A stretch of 42,136 nt of DNA from Curtobacterium sp. HSID17257 (GTDB taxonomy: Bacteria > Actinomycetota > Actinomycetes > Actinomycetales > Microbacteriaceae). The notes under the pieces are model-generated. The model saw only the letters and a list, made by a program, of their open reading frames with translations. It had not been told where the DNA came from and ran no database searches. Position 1 is the first letter of the stretch, and every line of letters begins with the position of its first letter. Of this stretch, positions 27,396 through 36,407 are shown in pieces. The stretch spans positions 1-42,136 of the forward strand of contig NZ_RBLU01000020.1 in NCBI RefSeq assembly GCF_003989515.1, written 5' to 3'. The translations under genes and the position numbers were made by a program.

Positions 27396-27493
27396 GCGGG
27401 CCGGAGGATTCACGTCCTCCGGCCCGCACGCACGAACACCGGCCGACGGCGACAGCCGCCGGCCCCCAGGTCTCCGGGATCCGCTCGGAGACC
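27396..27493 (+). promoter_or_regulatory. Three consecutive hairpins in the rplE-rpsH gap
   Basis: H1: GCGGGCCGGAGGA (27396-27408) with TCCTCCGGCCCGC (27415-27427), 13 perfect pairs, loop TTCACG. H2: GGCCG (27441-27445) with CGGCC (27460-27464) and GGC (27448-27450) with GCC (27455-27457), separated by a 2x2 internal loop, GACA loop. H3: GGTCTCCG (27469-27476) with CGGAGACC (27486-27493). H1 resembles a terminator without a T-tract. The three occupy the position where most relatives carry the S14 gene. A regulatory role is inferred. Confidence 0.6.
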
Positions 27494-27559
27494 ACCCGAT
27501 CGCTCAGGTCGGCATTCGTGGAACGGGTGTCGAAACCAGGCGAAGAATGGACGACCATC

Positions 27560-27958
27560 ATGACGATGACCGATCCGGTCGCAGACATGCTGACCAGATT
27601 GCGGAACGCGAACTCGGCGCACCACGACGCCGTCTCGCTCCCCAGCTCCAAGCTGAAGAAGAACATCGCTGAGATCCTCAAGCGCGAGGGTTACATCAGC
27701 GAGTGGAAGATCGAGGATGCCCGCGTCGGGCAGACCCTCACGATCGACCTGAAGTACGGCCCCGAGCGCGAGCGTTCGATCGCCGGCATCAAGCGCGTCT
27801 CGAAGCCCGGTCTCCGGGTCTACGCGAAGTCGACGGAGCTCCCCCAGGTCCTCGGTGGCCTCGGCGTGGCGATCCTCTCGACCTCGTCGGGACTGCTCAC
27901 CGACCGTGAAGCCGAGCAGAAGGGCGTGGGTGGGGAAGTCCTCGCCTACGTGTGGTGA
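27560..27958 (+). CDS. rpsH: 30S ribosomal protein S8
   Basis: 132 aa, standard length; a primary 16S rRNA binder and, in E. coli, the autoregulator of the spc operon. It begins [18 protein letters not shown] and ends [19 protein letters not shown]. The ATG at 27560 fits the family start; longer readings from 27518 add non-conserved residues. The SD is weak (GAAG about 13 bases upstream), which suggests dependence on leader structure or coupling. Confidence 0.96.
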   Translation: MTMTDPVADMLTRLRNANSAHHDAVSLPSSKLKKNIAEILKREGYISEWKIEDARVGQTLTIDLKYGPERERSIAGIKRVSKPGLRVYAKSTELPQVLGGLGVAILSTSSGLLTDREAEQKGVGGEVLAYVW

Positions 27959-27964
27959 TCGACA

Positions 27965-28501
27965 ATGTCTCGAATCGGACGTCTTCCCATTGACATCCCC
28001 GCGGGTGTGACCGTCGCCATCGACGGCCAGACCGTCGCGGTCAAGGGCCCGAAGGGCGAGCTCGCGCTCACCGTCGCGGAGCCCATCCAGGCCAAGGTCG
28101 AGGAGAACCAGGTCCTCGTCACCCGTCCGGACGACGAGCGCAGCTCGCGTGCGCTGCACGGCCTGACCCGCACCCTCATCGCGAACAACATCGTCGGCGT
28201 GACCCAGGGCTACTCCAAGGGCCTCGAGGTCGTCGGTACCGGTTACCGCGTCGCGGCGAAGGGCAGCAACGTCGAGTTCGCGCTCGGCTACTCCCACCCC
28301 ATCACGGTCGAGCCGCCGGCGGGCATCAGCTTCGCCGTCGAGGGCAACAACAAGCTCACCGTGTCGGGCATCGACAAGCAGGCCGTCGGCGAGGTGGCTG
28401 CCAACATCCGCAAGCTGCGCAAGCCCGAGCCCTACAAGGGCAAGGGTGTCCGCTACGCGGGCGAGATCGTGCGCCGCAAGGCCGGAAAGTCAGGTAAGTG
28501 A
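27965..28501 (+). CDS. rplF: 50S ribosomal protein L6
   Basis: 178 aa. [16 protein letters not shown] start, two related domains, and [22 protein letters not shown] end are typical. The protein sits near the factor-binding site. It begins six bases after rpsH. The 3' junction (GGTAAGTGATCATGGC) is identical to the rplC-rplD junction. Confidence 0.97.
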   Translation: MSRIGRLPIDIPAGVTVAIDGQTVAVKGPKGELALTVAEPIQAKVEENQVLVTRPDDERSSRALHGLTRTLIANNIVGVTQGYSKGLEVVGTGYRVAAKGSNVEFALGYSHPITVEPPAGISFAVEGNNKLTVSGIDKQAVGEVAANIRKLRKPEPYKGKGVRYAGEIVRRKAGKSGK

Positions 28502-28503
28502 TC

Positions 28504-28875
28504 ATGGCTCTCGGTATCCGAGGAAAGAGCAAGTCGGCCGCCAAGGCGCGCCGTCACAACCGTCTCCGCAAGAAGATCACCGGCACCGAGGCGCGTCCGC
28601 GTCTCGCCGTCACCCGTTCGTCGCGTCACGTGTTCGTCCAGGTCATCGACGACGCGAAGGGCCACACCCTGGCCAGCGCATCGACGATGGAGGCCGACCT
28701 CCGTTCGTTCGACGGCGACAAGACGGCCAAGGCCCGTCGCATCGGCGAGCTCGTCGCCGAGCGTGCGAAGGCCGCTGGCGTCGAGGCCGTGGTCTTCGAC
28801 CGCGGTGGGAGCAAGTACGCCGGTCGCGTCGCCGCGATCGCCGATGGTGCCCGTGAAGGAGGGCTGAACCTGTGA
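28504..28875 (+). CDS. rplR: 50S ribosomal protein L18
   Basis: 123 aa; binds 5S r[27 protein letters not shown] start and [24 protein letters not shown] end are diagnostic. As for rplD, a GTG six bases earlier would add two residues, but the ATG at 28504 is the better start. It overlaps rpsE by four bases (GTGA). Confidence 0.96.
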   Translation: MALGIRGKSKSAAKARRHNRLRKKITGTEARPRLAVTRSSRHVFVQVIDDAKGHTLASASTMEADLRSFDGDKTAKARRIGELVAERAKAAGVEAVVFDRGGSKYAGRVAAIADGAREGGLNL

Positions 28876-29651
28876 GCGACATCGCGAACAACAACGAAGC
28901 GGCCGAGACCGAGACCGAGACCGCTGCTGCGACGGAGACCGTCGCCAAGGCCGCGGCCGGCAAGGAAGCGGAAGCCCCTGCCGTCGCCGAGCGTCCGGTC
29001 GAGACCGCCGCGGGCTCCGCGTCGAACAACCGCGACAACGCCGACCAGCGCGGCCGTCGTGGCGGTGGACGTGACCGTCAGCAGGGTCGTGACCGCAACA
29101 ACCGCGGTGGCGACAGCCAGTTCCTCGAGCGCGTGGTGACCATCAACCGCGTCTCGAAGGTCGTCAAGGGTGGTCGTCGCTTCAGCTTCACGGCGCTCGT
29201 CGTCGTCGGTGACGGCAACGGCCTCGTCGGTGTCGGCTACGGCAAGGCGAAGGAAGTCCCGACCGCGATCTCGAAGGGCGTCGAGGAGGCGAAGAAGAAC
29301 TTCTTCCGCGTCCCGCGCGTCGGCAACACCATCCCGCACCCGGTGCAGGGTGAGGCCGCTGCCGGTGTCGTCCTGCTGCGTCCGGCCGCTGCCGGTACCG
29401 GTGTCATCGCCGGTGGTCCGGTCCGCGCCGTGCTCGAGTGCGCCGGCATCCACGACGTCCTGAGCAAGTCGCTCGGTTCGTCGAACACGATCAACATCGT
29501 GCACGCGACCGTCGAGGCGCTGCAGCAGCTCGAGGAGCCCCGCGCCGTCGCGAGCCGTCGTGGCCTCGACGTCGACCGGGTCGTCCCGGCTCGTCTGCTC
29601 CACGCCGAGGCTGCGGCGCTGCGTGCCGCGACCGAGAAGGCAGGTGCGTGA
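28872..29651 (+). CDS. rpsE: 30S ribosomal protein S5 with long N-terminal extension
   Basis: 259 aa, against about 167 in E. coli. The conserved S5 domain begins near residue 83 ([18 protein letters not shown]) and includes the double-stranded RNA-binding fold and [12 protein letters not shown]. The first 80 residues are disordered: Glu/Thr/Ala-rich, then Arg/Gly/Asn-rich ([16 protein letters not shown]). S5 helps decoding fidelity at the mRNA channel. The GTG start overlaps the rplR stop. Confidence 0.95.
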   Translation: MSDIANNNEAAETETETAAATETVAKAAAGKEAEAPAVAERPVETAAGSASNNRDNADQRGRRGGGRDRQQGRDRNNRGGDSQFLERVVTINRVSKVVKGGRRFSFTALVVVGDGNGLVGVGYGKAKEVPTAISKGVEEAKKNFFRVPRVGNTIPHPVQGEAAAGVVLLRPAAAGTGVIAGGPVRAVLECAGIHDVLSKSLGSSNTINIVHATVEALQQLEEPRAVASRRGLDVDRVVPARLLHAEAAALRAATEKAGA

Positions 29652-29836
29652 TGGCGATGCTGAAGATCACGCAGACGAAGTCCGTTATCAGCGAGAAGCA
29701 GTACCAGCGCGACACCCTGCGCAGCCTGGGCCTCAAGCGCATCGGCCGTACGGTCCTGCGTGAGGACAACGCCCAGAACCGCGGGTACATCGCGACGGTG
29801 GCGCACCTCGTGAAGGTCGAGGAGGTCGACGCATGA
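29651..29836 (+). CDS. rpmD: 50S ribosomal protein L30
   Basis: 61 aa. [25 protein letters not shown] and [18 protein letters not shown] are typical of bacterial L30. ATG at 29651 overlaps the rpsE stop (TGATG), and its own stop overlaps rplO (ATGA). Confidence 0.95.
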   Translation: MAMLKITQTKSVISEKQYQRDTLRSLGLKRIGRTVLREDNAQNRGYIATVAHLVKVEEVDA

Positions 29837-30297
29837 GCGACGAGAAGAACGAGCGGGTCCAGGTGCTGAAGCTGCACCACCTCCGCCCGGCTGCCGGTTC
29901 CAAGAAGGACCGCACCCGTGTCGGCCGTGGTGAGGGCTCGAAGGGCAAGACCGCCGGCCGCGGTACCAAGGGCCAGAAGGCTCGCTACCAGGTCAAGGTC
30001 GGCTTCGAGGGTGGGCAGATGCCGCTGCACATGCGCACCCCGAAGCTCCGCGGGTTCAAGAACCCGTTCCGCGTCGAGTACCAGGTCGTGAACCTGGACA
30101 AGATCGCGGAGCTCTACCCGAACGGTGGCGACGTCACCGTTGCGGACCTGGTCGCCAAGGGCGCCGTCCGCAAGAACGAGAAGGTCAAGGTTCTCGGTCA
30201 GGGTGACATCAGCGTGAAGCTCACGGTCTCGGTCGACAAGGTCTCGGCGTCCGCCGCCGAGAAGATCGTGGCTGCTGGCGGAACCGTCTCCCAGTAA
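29833..30297 (+). CDS. rplO: 50S ribosomal protein L15
   Basis: 154 aa. The Gly-rich N-terminal region [33 protein letters not shown] and the [17 protein letters not shown] motif identify it. It is the last gene of the spc segment before a strong terminator. Confidence 0.97.
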   Translation: MSDEKNERVQVLKLHHLRPAAGSKKDRTRVGRGEGSKGKTAGRGTKGQKARYQVKVGFEGGQMPLHMRTPKLRGFKNPFRVEYQVVNLDKIAELYPNGGDVTVADLVAKGAVRKNEKVKVLGQGDISVKLTVSVDKVSASAAEKIVAAGGTVSQ

Positions 30298-30304
30298 CCC
30301 CCGT

Positions 30305-30336
30305 CGGCGGCCCGTGCGTTTGCGCACGGGCCGCCG
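30305..30336 (+). terminator. Strong hairpin after rplO
   Basis: CGGCGGCCCGTGCG (30305-30318) pairs perfectly with CGCACGGGCCGCCG (30323-30336), 14 bp with a TTTG loop, seven bases after the rplO stop. TTACGGTTTCCTT follows, the closest thing to a T-tract in the window. Confidence 0.85.
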
Positions 30337-30347
30337 TTACGGTTTCC

Positions 30348-30377
30348 TTGACAGTGGCCGGCGTCCGTCGGCCAGGT
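30348..30377 (+). promoter_or_regulatory. Possible secY promoter
   Basis: A perfect -35 TTGACA (30348-30353) directly after the terminator; the best -10 at an 18-base spacing is CCAGGT (30372-30377), which is poor. Position makes it the likely promoter region for secY-adk-map. Confidence 0.4.
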
Positions 30378-30443
30378 CGGCGCTGCCGATCGACACCGTG
30401 ATGACCCCGATCGGGTCGCCGGTCCCAGAAGTTCGGAGTCCTC

Positions 30444-31766
30444 GTGTTCAGAGCGGTCGCGCGCATCATGCGCACCCCAGATCTTCGCAAGAAGATCGGC
30501 TTCACCCTCGCGATCATCGCGCTGTTCCGTCTCGGGTCGTACATCCCCGCGCCGTTCGTCGACTACACCGCCGTGCAGAGCTGTCTCGCCAGCGCGTCGT
30601 CCTCCGGCGGCCTCTACGACCTGATCAACCTCTTCTCCGGCGGCGCGCTGCTCAAGCTCTCGGTCTTCGCGCTCGGGATCATGCCGTACATCACGTCGTC
30701 GATCATCGTGCAGCTGCTGCGCGTGGTCATCCCGCACTTCGACGCCCTCTACAAGGAGGGCCAGTCCGGCCAGGCCAAGCTGACGCAGTACACGCGCTAC
30801 CTCACCATCGCGCTCGGTGTCCTGCAGTCGACCACCCTCATCACGGTCGCGCGCTCCGGTGCTCTGTTCGGCACGAACGCCTCCGCCTCCTGCTCGTCGA
30901 TCATCTCGAACGACAGCTGGTACGCGATCATGCTGATGGTCGTGACGCTGACCGCCGGTACGGGTCTCATCATGTGGATGGGCGAGCTCGTCACCGAGCG
31001 CGGCATCGGCAACGGCATGTCGCTGCTGATCTTCACGTCCATCGCGGCGCAGTTCCCGTCGGCGCTCTGGGCGATCGAGCAGTCGCAGTCCTTCGAGCTC
31101 TTCCTCTTCGTCATCCTGGTCGGCCTGGTCATCATGATGGCGGTCGTCTTCGTCGAGCAGTCGCAGCGGCGCATCCCGGTGCAGTACGCCAAGCGCATGG
31201 TCGGTCGTCGCACCTACGGCGGCAACAACACCTACATCCCGATCAAGGTGAACATGGCCGGCGTCGTGCCCGTCATCTTCGCCTCGTCGCTGCTGTACCT
31301 GCCGGCCCTGGTCGCGCAGTTCAACCAGCCCTCGGACGGCTCCGAGCCGGCCGCGTGGGTGACCTGGATCCAGAACAACCTGACCTCGGGTGACAACTGG
31401 TTCTACATGGTCCTGTACTTCCTGCTCATCGTCGGGTTCACGTACTTCTACGTCGCGATCACCTTCAACCCCGAAGAGGTCGCCGACAACATGAAGAAGT
31501 ACGGCGGCTTCATCCCGGGCATCCGGGCCGGTCGTCCGACGGCCGAGTACCTCGACTACGTCCTGACCCGGGTGACGTTGCCCGGCTCGCTCTACCTCGG
31601 TCTCATCGCGCTCATCCCGCTGGCAGCACTGGCGCTGTTCGGCGCGAACCAGAACTTCCCGTTCGGCGGCGCGAGCATCCTCATCATCGTGGGTGTCGGT
31701 CTCGAGACCGTGAAGCAGATCGACTCGCAGCTGCAGCAACGTCACTACGAAGGGCTTCTCCGTTGA
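30444..31766 (+). CDS. secY: Preprotein translocase subunit SecY
   Basis: 440 aa with ten hydrophobic helices: the protein-conducting channel of the Sec system in the cytoplasmic membrane. [13 protein letters not shown], the plug-side region, and the cytoplasmic loop [15 protein letters not shown] are typical. GTG at 30444 has CGGAG about six bases upstream. Separated from rplO by a terminator, unlike the E. coli arrangement; overlaps adk by four bases (TTGA). Confidence 0.97.
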   Translation: MFRAVARIMRTPDLRKKIGFTLAIIALFRLGSYIPAPFVDYTAVQSCLASASSSGGLYDLINLFSGGALLKLSVFALGIMPYITSSIIVQLLRVVIPHFDALYKEGQSGQAKLTQYTRYLTIALGVLQSTTLITVARSGALFGTNASASCSSIISNDSWYAIMLMVVTLTAGTGLIMWMGELVTERGIGNGMSLLIFTSIAAQFPSALWAIEQSQSFELFLFVILVGLVIMMAVVFVEQSQRRIPVQYAKRMVGRRTYGGNNTYIPIKVNMAGVVPVIFASSLLYLPALVAQFNQPSDGSEPAAWVTWIQNNLTSGDNWFYMVLYFLLIVGFTYFYVAITFNPEEVADNMKKYGGFIPGIRAGRPTAEYLDYVLTRVTLPGSLYLGLIALIPLAALALFGANQNFPFGGASILIIVGVGLETVKQIDSQLQQRHYEGLLR

Positions 31767-32353
31767 GCGCACGTCTCATCATCGTCGGACCTCCCGGAGC
31801 CGGGAAGGGCACCCAGGCCGGTCGGATCGCCGAGGGCTTCGGCGTCCCCGCGATCTCCACGGGTGACATCTTCCGCAAGAACGTCTCCGAGGGCACCCCG
31901 CTGGGTGTGCAGGCGAAGGCGATCATGGACGCGGGCAACTACGTGCCCGACGAGCTGACGAACGAGCTCGTCAAGTCGCGGCTGAGCGAGCCGGATGCCG
32001 AGCAGGGCTTCCTGCTCGACGGCTACCCGCGGACCGTGGGGCAGGTCGAGTACCTCGACGCGCTGCTCGCCGAGCAGGGCACCGGGATCGACGCCGTCGT
32101 GCAGCTCGTCGCCGACCAGGACGCGCTCGTGGCGCGACTCCTGAAGCGTGCCGAGGAGCAGGGCCGCAGCGACGACAACGAGGAGACGATCCGTCGTCGC
32201 CAGGAGGTCTACACGGAGCAGACGGCCCCGATCGTGGCGGCCTACGCCGAGCGCGGTCTCGTGGTCGACGTCGACGGGCTCGGCGGGATCGACGAGGTCG
32301 GTGACCGCATCCAGGCGGCGCTGACGTCGCGCGGCCTCACCGCGGGCGTCTGA
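31763..32353 (+). CDS. adk: Adenylate kinase, short type
   Basis: 196 aa; interconverts ATP, AMP and ADP. P-loop [10 protein letters not shown] at 8-17, AMP-binding STGDIFR and DGYPRT are present. The long LID insert is missing, as usual for actinobacterial Adk. The start is TTG at 31763, overlapping the secY stop (TTGA); the next in-frame choices would cut into the first beta strand. Confidence 0.96.
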   Translation: MSARLIIVGPPGAGKGTQAGRIAEGFGVPAISTGDIFRKNVSEGTPLGVQAKAIMDAGNYVPDELTNELVKSRLSEPDAEQGFLLDGYPRTVGQVEYLDALLAEQGTGIDAVVQLVADQDALVARLLKRAEEQGRSDDNEETIRRRQEVYTEQTAPIVAAYAERGLVVDVDGLGGIDEVGDRIQAALTSRGLTAGV

Positions 32354-32361
32354 CTCCCGTC

Positions 32362-33192
32362 GTGCGGCGTCGGAAGCCCTCGATCTACAAGTCGCCGGAG
32401 GAACTCCGGGCGATGGTCCGCCCCGGGCTGCTCACCGAGGCTGCCCTCGGTGCGGTCCGTGCCGCGATGCGTCCCGGCATCACCACGGGCGAGCTCGACG
32501 CGATCGCCGAGCGCACGATCCGTGACGGTGGCGGTGTGCCGAACTTCCAGCTCGTCCCGGGCTACCGGCACACCCTGTGCGTGTCGGTGAACGACGAGAT
32601 CGTCCACGGGATCCCCGGGGACCGCGTCCTCGCATCGGGCGACATCGTCTCGGTCGACGCCGGTGCCGAGGTCGACGGGTGGAACGGTGACAGCGCCTTC
32701 ACGACCGTCCTGCCCGGCGGGGACGCCACGTCCACCACGGCTCGGCAGTCGCTCTGCGACACGACGGAGCGCGCCCTCTGGCACGGCATCGCCGCGCTCG
32801 CGCACGCGCGGAACCTCAACGAGGTCGGCGCCGTGATCGAGGACGCCGTCGACGAGACGGGGACCTGGGGCATCGTGGAGGACTTCACGGGGCACGGGAT
32901 CGGCCGCTCGATGCACGAGGACCCGCCCGTCTTCAACTACCGTGTCCGCGGTGCCGGCCCGGCCGTCCGACCCGGGCTGGTCGTCGCGATCGAGCCGATG
33001 GTGACGGCCGGGACGATCGACAGCTCGACGGACGACGACGAGTGGACGATCAGGACGCTCGACGGCTCCGACGCGGCGCACTGGGAGCACTCCGTCGCCG
33101 TGCACGCGGACGGCATCTGGGTGCTCACCGCCTCCGACGGCGGCGCCTCGGGTCTCGTACCGCTCGGCGTCACGCCGGTCCCCGTCCCGTAG
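32362..33192 (+). CDS. map: Methionine aminopeptidase, type I
   Basis: 276 aa; removes N-terminal Met from nascent proteins. The metal ligands are visible in SVDAGAEVDGWNGDSAFT (two Asp), FTGHGIGRSMHE (His), AIEPMVT (Glu) and HWEHSVAV (Glu). GTG at 32362 is eight bases after adk, with no strong SD, so coupling is likely. The stop codon lies in a small perfect hairpin (CGTCCC 33183-33188 with GGGACG 33192-33197). Confidence 0.95.
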   Translation: MRRRKPSIYKSPEELRAMVRPGLLTEAALGAVRAAMRPGITTGELDAIAERTIRDGGGVPNFQLVPGYRHTLCVSVNDEIVHGIPGDRVLASGDIVSVDAGAEVDGWNGDSAFTTVLPGGDATSTTARQSLCDTTERALWHGIAALAHARNLNEVGAVIEDAVDETGTWGIVEDFTGHGIGRSMHEDPPVFNYRVRGAGPAVRPGLVVAIEPMVTAGTIDSSTDDDEWTIRTLDGSDAAHWEHSVAVHADGIWVLTASDGGASGLVPLGVTPVPVP

Positions 33193-33201
33193 GGACGACC
33201 G

Positions 33202-33258
33202 CCGCCGTTCCGCCCCGGCGGATCCTTCCGCGCGCCCGGCCGGGAGGCTCGCCCCGAC
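33202..33258 (+). repeat. Convergent intergenic region with GC-rich repeat
   Basis: Between map and the opposite-strand LCP gene. CCGCCG (33202-33207) can pair with CGGCGG (33216-33221). 33236-33258 contains a CCGGCCGGGAGGCTCG segment related to the repeats at 13200-13285 and 38140-38183. No other gene is seen here. Confidence 0.4.
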
Positions 33259-33341
33259 TCCGCGGGTCGTCTCCCGTCACCGACGCTGGCCGGTACCGGC
33301 TCCGGTACGAGTGACCGCGCCGGCGCCGGTTCCCGACGGGC

Positions 33342-34607
33342 TCAGTTCCCGACGGAGCAGGTCTGCTCGGAGGCGGACTGCCCGGAGATGTTCGAGGGCA
33401 GCGGCGTCGCCGTCGGCGTGCCACCAGCCGGCGCAGCACCGGACGGCGCACCGCCCGAGGTGTCACCGCTGCCGGCCGGCGCCTCGCCGGGGGCCGTGTC
33501 CGTGCCCGGCGTGCTGCCCGCGGTGGGGGACTCCTCCGACGCGCGGCCGGTCGTGGAGTCGCTGAGCGAGGTCTTGCGGTCCTGCTGCAGCACGACGTTG
33601 AGCTCGTGCGCAGCCGCCTCGTCGACGAGCACGTGCGCGGTGTCGGACGGGTCGTCCACGACCGGGTACTGCACGAACAGCATGTCCGACGTGCTCATGC
33701 CCCGGAGCGTCGAGGCGAGCCCGACGAGCGTCCGGGTCTGCGCCAGACCGTCCGAGAGCGTCATGTTCGACAGTGCCGCACCGGCCAGCTTGTAGAGGGT
33801 CACCGGGTTCGACAGGGTGCCGTCCGAGGCCACCTTGCGGAGCAGGGCCGACAGGAACACCTGCTGCGAGCTGATGCGCGCGAGGTCGCTGCCGTCGCCG
33901 ACGCCGTGTCGGCTGCGCAGGAACGCCAGCGCGTCCTGGCCCTCGAGCGTGTGCTGTCCGGCGGCGAGGTGCAGGCCCGTGTACGAGTCGTCGATCGGCT
34001 TCGCCACGCAGACGTCGACACCGCCCAGGGCGTTCGACATCTCGATCACGCCGTTGAAGGTGATGAGCCCGGCGTACGGGATGGTGAGCCCGGTGAGGTT
34101 CTCGACGGTGTCCACGGCGCAGGAGATCCCGCCGCGCCCGAGCGACTCGTTGATGAGCTCCCGGTCGACGGCCGGGTACGAGGTGCCGGTCTCGGGGTTC
34201 GTGCACGCCGGGATCGGCACCTTGAGGTCGCGGGGGAAGCTGACCGCCGTGAGCTGCTGGTGGTCCTGCGAGATGTGGACGAGGATCGTGACGTCGTTGC
34301 GGGCGCCCTCGACGTCCTCGTCGGAGTCGAACTGCCCGACGCGGGTGTCGCTGCCGAGGAGCAGGATGTTCGCCCCGCCCTGCATCGCGGTGATGTCGGC
34401 CGTCTTCGCGGTGTTCTGGTCGTCCTTGCTGAGCTCGACGGTGTGCGGTGCGGCGGCGAGCTGCGCGCCGGCGATGGCCGCGACGCTCGTGCCGCTGACC
34501 AGGACGACGGCGACGGCGGCCGCGACGAACCCCAGCAGCGTGCCCCATCCGCGACGGCGCGGCAGCCGGCCGTGGCGGGCGAGGGGGCGGCGGGGTGCTT
34601 CGGGCAC
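33342..34607 (-). CDS. LytR-CpsA-Psr (LCP) family protein
   Basis: 421 aa on the minus strand. LCP enzymes transfer glycopolymers from lipid carriers to peptidoglycan outside the membrane. A basic N-terminus precedes a transmembrane helix (about 21-45); the LCP domain spans roughly 78-250, with [34 protein letters not shown] and the Arg-rich [21 protein letters not shown]. The last 75 residues are a Pro/Ser/Gly/Ala-rich tail ending in a Cys. The GTG start at 34605-34607 has GGAGA at the right distance on its strand. It is convergent with map and divergent from infA, interrupting the ribosomal cluster. Confidence 0.9.
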   Translation of the reverse strand: MPEAPRRPLARHGRLPRRRGWGTLLGFVAAAVAVVLVSGTSVAAIAGAQLAAAPHTVELSKDDQNTAKTADITAMQGGANILLLGSDTRVGQFDSDEDVEGARNDVTILVHISQDHQQLTAVSFPRDLKVPIPACTNPETGTSYPAVDRELINESLGRGGISCAVDTVENLTGLTIPYAGLITFNGVIEMSNALGGVDVCVAKPIDDSYTGLHLAAGQHTLEGQDALAFLRSRHGVGDGSDLARISSQQVFLSALLRKVASDGTLSNPVTLYKLAGAALSNMTLSDGLAQTRTLVGLASTLRGMSTSDMLFVQYPVVDDPSDTAHVLVDEAAAHELNVVLQQDRKTSLSDSTTGRASEESPTAGSTPGTDTAPGEAPAGSGDTSGGAPSGAAPAGGTPTATPLPSNISGQSASEQTCSVGN

Positions 34608-34658
34608 GTGGTCTCCGATCGGTTCTCCGGCGCAGGTGCCGGACGGTCAGCGATCGCC

Positions 34659-34686
34659 AGGCTACGGCGGTGGGCCCGGTCCGCAA
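34659..34686 (-). promoter_or_regulatory. Promoter of the LCP gene
   Basis: On the minus strand, TTGCGG (34681-34686) and TAGCCT (34659-34664) are separated by 16 bases; the start codon lies about 50 bases downstream. Confidence 0.55.
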
Positions 34687-34780
34687 CCGGGAAGCGACCG
34701 AGGATCCACTCTGGACCGTTCAGCCGGCGCCCGACAGCCCCAGACGGAGGGACCCGGCGCGGCCGGTGACCCGCCGGCAC

Positions 34781-34809
34781 TTGGCAATCTGCGCTCGATC
34801 CCATACGAT
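34781..34809 (+). promoter_or_regulatory. Promoter of infA-rpmJ-rpsM-rpsK
   Basis: TTGGCA (34781-34786), 17-base spacer, TACGAT (34804-34809): the best promoter match in the window. Transcription should start near 34815, giving a leader of about 90 bases. Confidence 0.8.
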
Positions 34810-34817
34810 TGATCTTT

Positions 34818-34875
34818 GGTGTGTCATGCCCTTCGGCGTGGCGCCCGACCCGCAGACCGGCTCGGGGATCACACC
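34818..34875 (+). promoter_or_regulatory. Possible branched leader of infA
   Basis: GGTGTG (34818-34823) can pair with CACACC (34870-34875), enclosing GCC/GGC (34828-34837, CTTC loop) and CCCGA/TCGGG (34844-34866). The stems are short, so the fold is tentative. Confidence 0.35.
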
Positions 34876-34903
34876 GGTAATCCAACCAAGCGACAGTGAG
34901 GCT

Positions 34904-35125
34904 ATGGCCAAGAAAGACGGCGTCATCGAGATCGAGGGCTCGGTGCTCGAAGCTCTGCCCAACGCGATGTTCCGCGTTGAGCTGACCAACGGACACAAGG
35001 TCCTCGCGCACATCTCCGGGAAGATGCGCCAGCACTACATCCGTATCCTCCCCGAGGACCGCGTGATCGTGGAGCTGAGCCCGTACGACCTGACCCGCGG
35101 CCGGATCGTCTACCGCTACAAGTGA
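34904..35125 (+). CDS. infA: Translation initiation factor IF-1
   Basis: 73 aa, exact family length; an S1-like OB fold that occupies the A site during initiation. [22 protein letters not shown] start and [15 protein letters not shown] end are diagnostic. The ATG at 34904 has GTGAGG upstream; the longer frame from 34595 is promoter sequence. Confidence 0.97.
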   Translation: MAKKDGVIEIEGSVLEALPNAMFRVELTNGHKVLAHISGKMRQHYIRILPEDRVIVELSPYDLTRGRIVYRYK

Positions 35126-35195
35126 TCCGCGAGCTGGAAAGGAACGGCTCGGCGAACCCGCCGGGCACGAAGCCAGCGAGCAACAGGAAGCAATC

Positions 35196-35312
35196 ATGAA
35201 GGTCAACCCCAGCGTCAAGCCCATCTGCGAGCACTGCCGTGTCATCCGCCGCAAGGGCCGCGTCATGGTGATCTGCAAGAGCAACCCGCGCCACAAGCAG
35301 CGCCAGGGCTGA
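35196..35312 (+). CDS. rpmJ: 50S ribosomal protein L36 (zinc type)
   Basis: 38 aa, below common ORF cut-offs: [14 protein letters not shown] then [20 protein letters not shown] and RQG. Three Cys and one His form the zinc-binding set of the C+ paralogue. The ATG at 35196 has AGGAAG nine bases upstream. It lies 70 bases after infA and 148 before rpsM. Confidence 0.96.
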   Translation: MKVNPSVKPICEHCRVIRRKGRVMVICKSNPRHKQRQG

Positions 35313-35346
35313 GCTCCCAGCAGGACCCACAACTCAACACTGCACA

Positions 35347-35426
35347 CGCAGTACCAGAACCCCGCCGCGACCTCGGTCGTCGGCGGGGGGACACCTCGGG
35401 GCGGAGGCCCGGGCACCGGTACTGCG
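35347..35426 (+). promoter_or_regulatory. Three-way-junction leader upstream of rpsM
   Basis: P1: CGCAGTACC (35347-35355) with GGTACTGCG (35418-35426), nine perfect pairs. P2: CCCCGCCG and CGAC (35360-35371) with GTCG and CGGCGGGG (35376-35388), 12 pairs with one bulged T (35380) and a CTCG loop. P3: CTCGGG (35395-35400) with CCCGGG (35408-35413). Joining strands are AGAA, GGACAC and CACC. The SD and rpsM start lie 35 bases further. A regulatory role (ribosomal protein binding, or attenuation) is inferred. Confidence 0.65.
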
Positions 35427-35460
35427 CCACACCTCCACCGAAAACAGGAGCAGCCAGCAC

Positions 35461-35835
35461 ATGGCACGTCTAGCAGGCGTCGACATCCCGCGCGAGAAGC
35501 GCGTGGAGATCGCACTCACGTACATCTACGGCGTCGGCCGGACCCGCGCGGTCCAGGCACTCGCCGAGACCGGTATCTCCGGTGACATCCGCGTCAAGGA
35601 CCTGACCGACGACCAGCTCGTCGCCCTCCGTGACTTCATCGAGGGCAACTTCAAGGTGGAGGGTGACCTCCGCCGCGAGGTCGCAGCCGACATCCGCCGC
35701 AAGGTCGAGATCGGTAGCTACGAGGGTCTCCGCCACCGTCGTGGTCTCCCGGTGCGTGGTCAGCGCACCAAGACCAACGCGCGTACCCGCAAGGGACCGA
35801 AGCGCACCGTGGCAGGCAAGAAGAAGGCCCGATAG
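35461..35835 (+). CDS. rpsM: 30S ribosomal protein S13
   Basis: 124 aa; head protein contacting the P-site tRNA and the 50[21 protein letters not shown] start, [20 protein letters not shown] and a Lys/Arg-rich end are typical. ATG at 35461 follows CAGGAGCAGCCAGCAC. rpsK starts nine bases after. Confidence 0.97.
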   Translation: MARLAGVDIPREKRVEIALTYIYGVGRTRAVQALAETGISGDIRVKDLTDDQLVALRDFIEGNFKVEGDLRREVAADIRRKVEIGSYEGLRHRRGLPVRGQRTKTNARTRKGPKRTVAGKKKAR

Positions 35836-35844
35836 GAGATCATC

Positions 35845-36243
35845 ATGGCTACCCCCAAGACTGCCGCGCGCAAGCCGCGTCGCAAGGAGAAGAAGAACGT
35901 CGCCGTGGGCCAGGCCCACATCAAGAGCACGTTCAACAACACCATCGTCAGCATCACCGACCCGTCGGGTGCCGTCCTCAGCTGGGCGTCCTCGGGTGCC
36001 GTGGGCTTCAAGGGTTCGCGCAAGTCGACGCCGTTCGCGGCGCAGCTCGCTGCCGAGTCCGCTGCGCGTCAGGCGCAGGAGCACGGCGTCAAGAAGGTCG
36101 ACGTCTTCGTCAAGGGCCCGGGCTCGGGTCGCGAGACCGCGATCCGTTCGCTCCAGGCCGCTGGCCTCGAGGTCGGCTCGATCAACGACGTCACCCCGCA
36201 GGCGCACAACGGCTGCCGCCCGCCGAAGCGTCGCCGCGTCTGA
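35845..36243 (+). CDS. rpsK: 30S ribosomal protein S11
   Basis: 132 aa; forms the platform near the mRNA exit. [32 protein letters not shown] and [17 protein letters not shown] (here [13 protein letters not shown]) end are typical. ATG at 35845 follows TAGGAGATCATC. rpsD, often next in the alpha operon, is not here; a large hairpin follows instead. Confidence 0.97.
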   Translation: MATPKTAARKPRRKEKKNVAVGQAHIKSTFNNTIVSITDPSGAVLSWASSGAVGFKGSRKSTPFAAQLAAESAARQAQEHGVKKVDVFVKGPGSGRETAIRSLQAAGLEVGSINDVTPQAHNGCRPPKRRRV

Positions 36244-36257
36244 CGCGAGGAGCAACC

Positions 36258-36302
36258 GGCCGTTCCCCGCTCGTCCCCTGACCGGGGCGAGCGGGGCCGG
36301 CC
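36258..36302 (+). terminator. Large hairpin between rpsK and rpoA
   Basis: CCCCGCTCG (36265-36273) pairs with CGAGCGGGG (36288-36296), CCCC (36275-36278) with GGGG (36284-36287) and outer GGCC (36258-36261) with GGCC (36299-36302); one bulged T. ATTCCTGG follows. Likely terminator of infA-rpsK, or an attenuator before rpoA. Confidence 0.75.
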
Positions 36303-36407
36303 ATTCCTGGTCGTTCGATCGCGCACGTCGGGCCCTCCCGGCCCTGCGCTGCGCGTGATCACAACTCAACAGACCCGTCGGGGCCCGGTCGGCCCCGTCG
36401 TACCGCC

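Noticed and set aside
27381..27559. Search for an S14 (rpsN/rpsZ) gene in the rplE-rpsH gap
   Set aside because: No frame shows the S14 Cys-x-x-Cys or RxxCRxCFR-type motif; the gap is shorter than a complete 61-codon gene.
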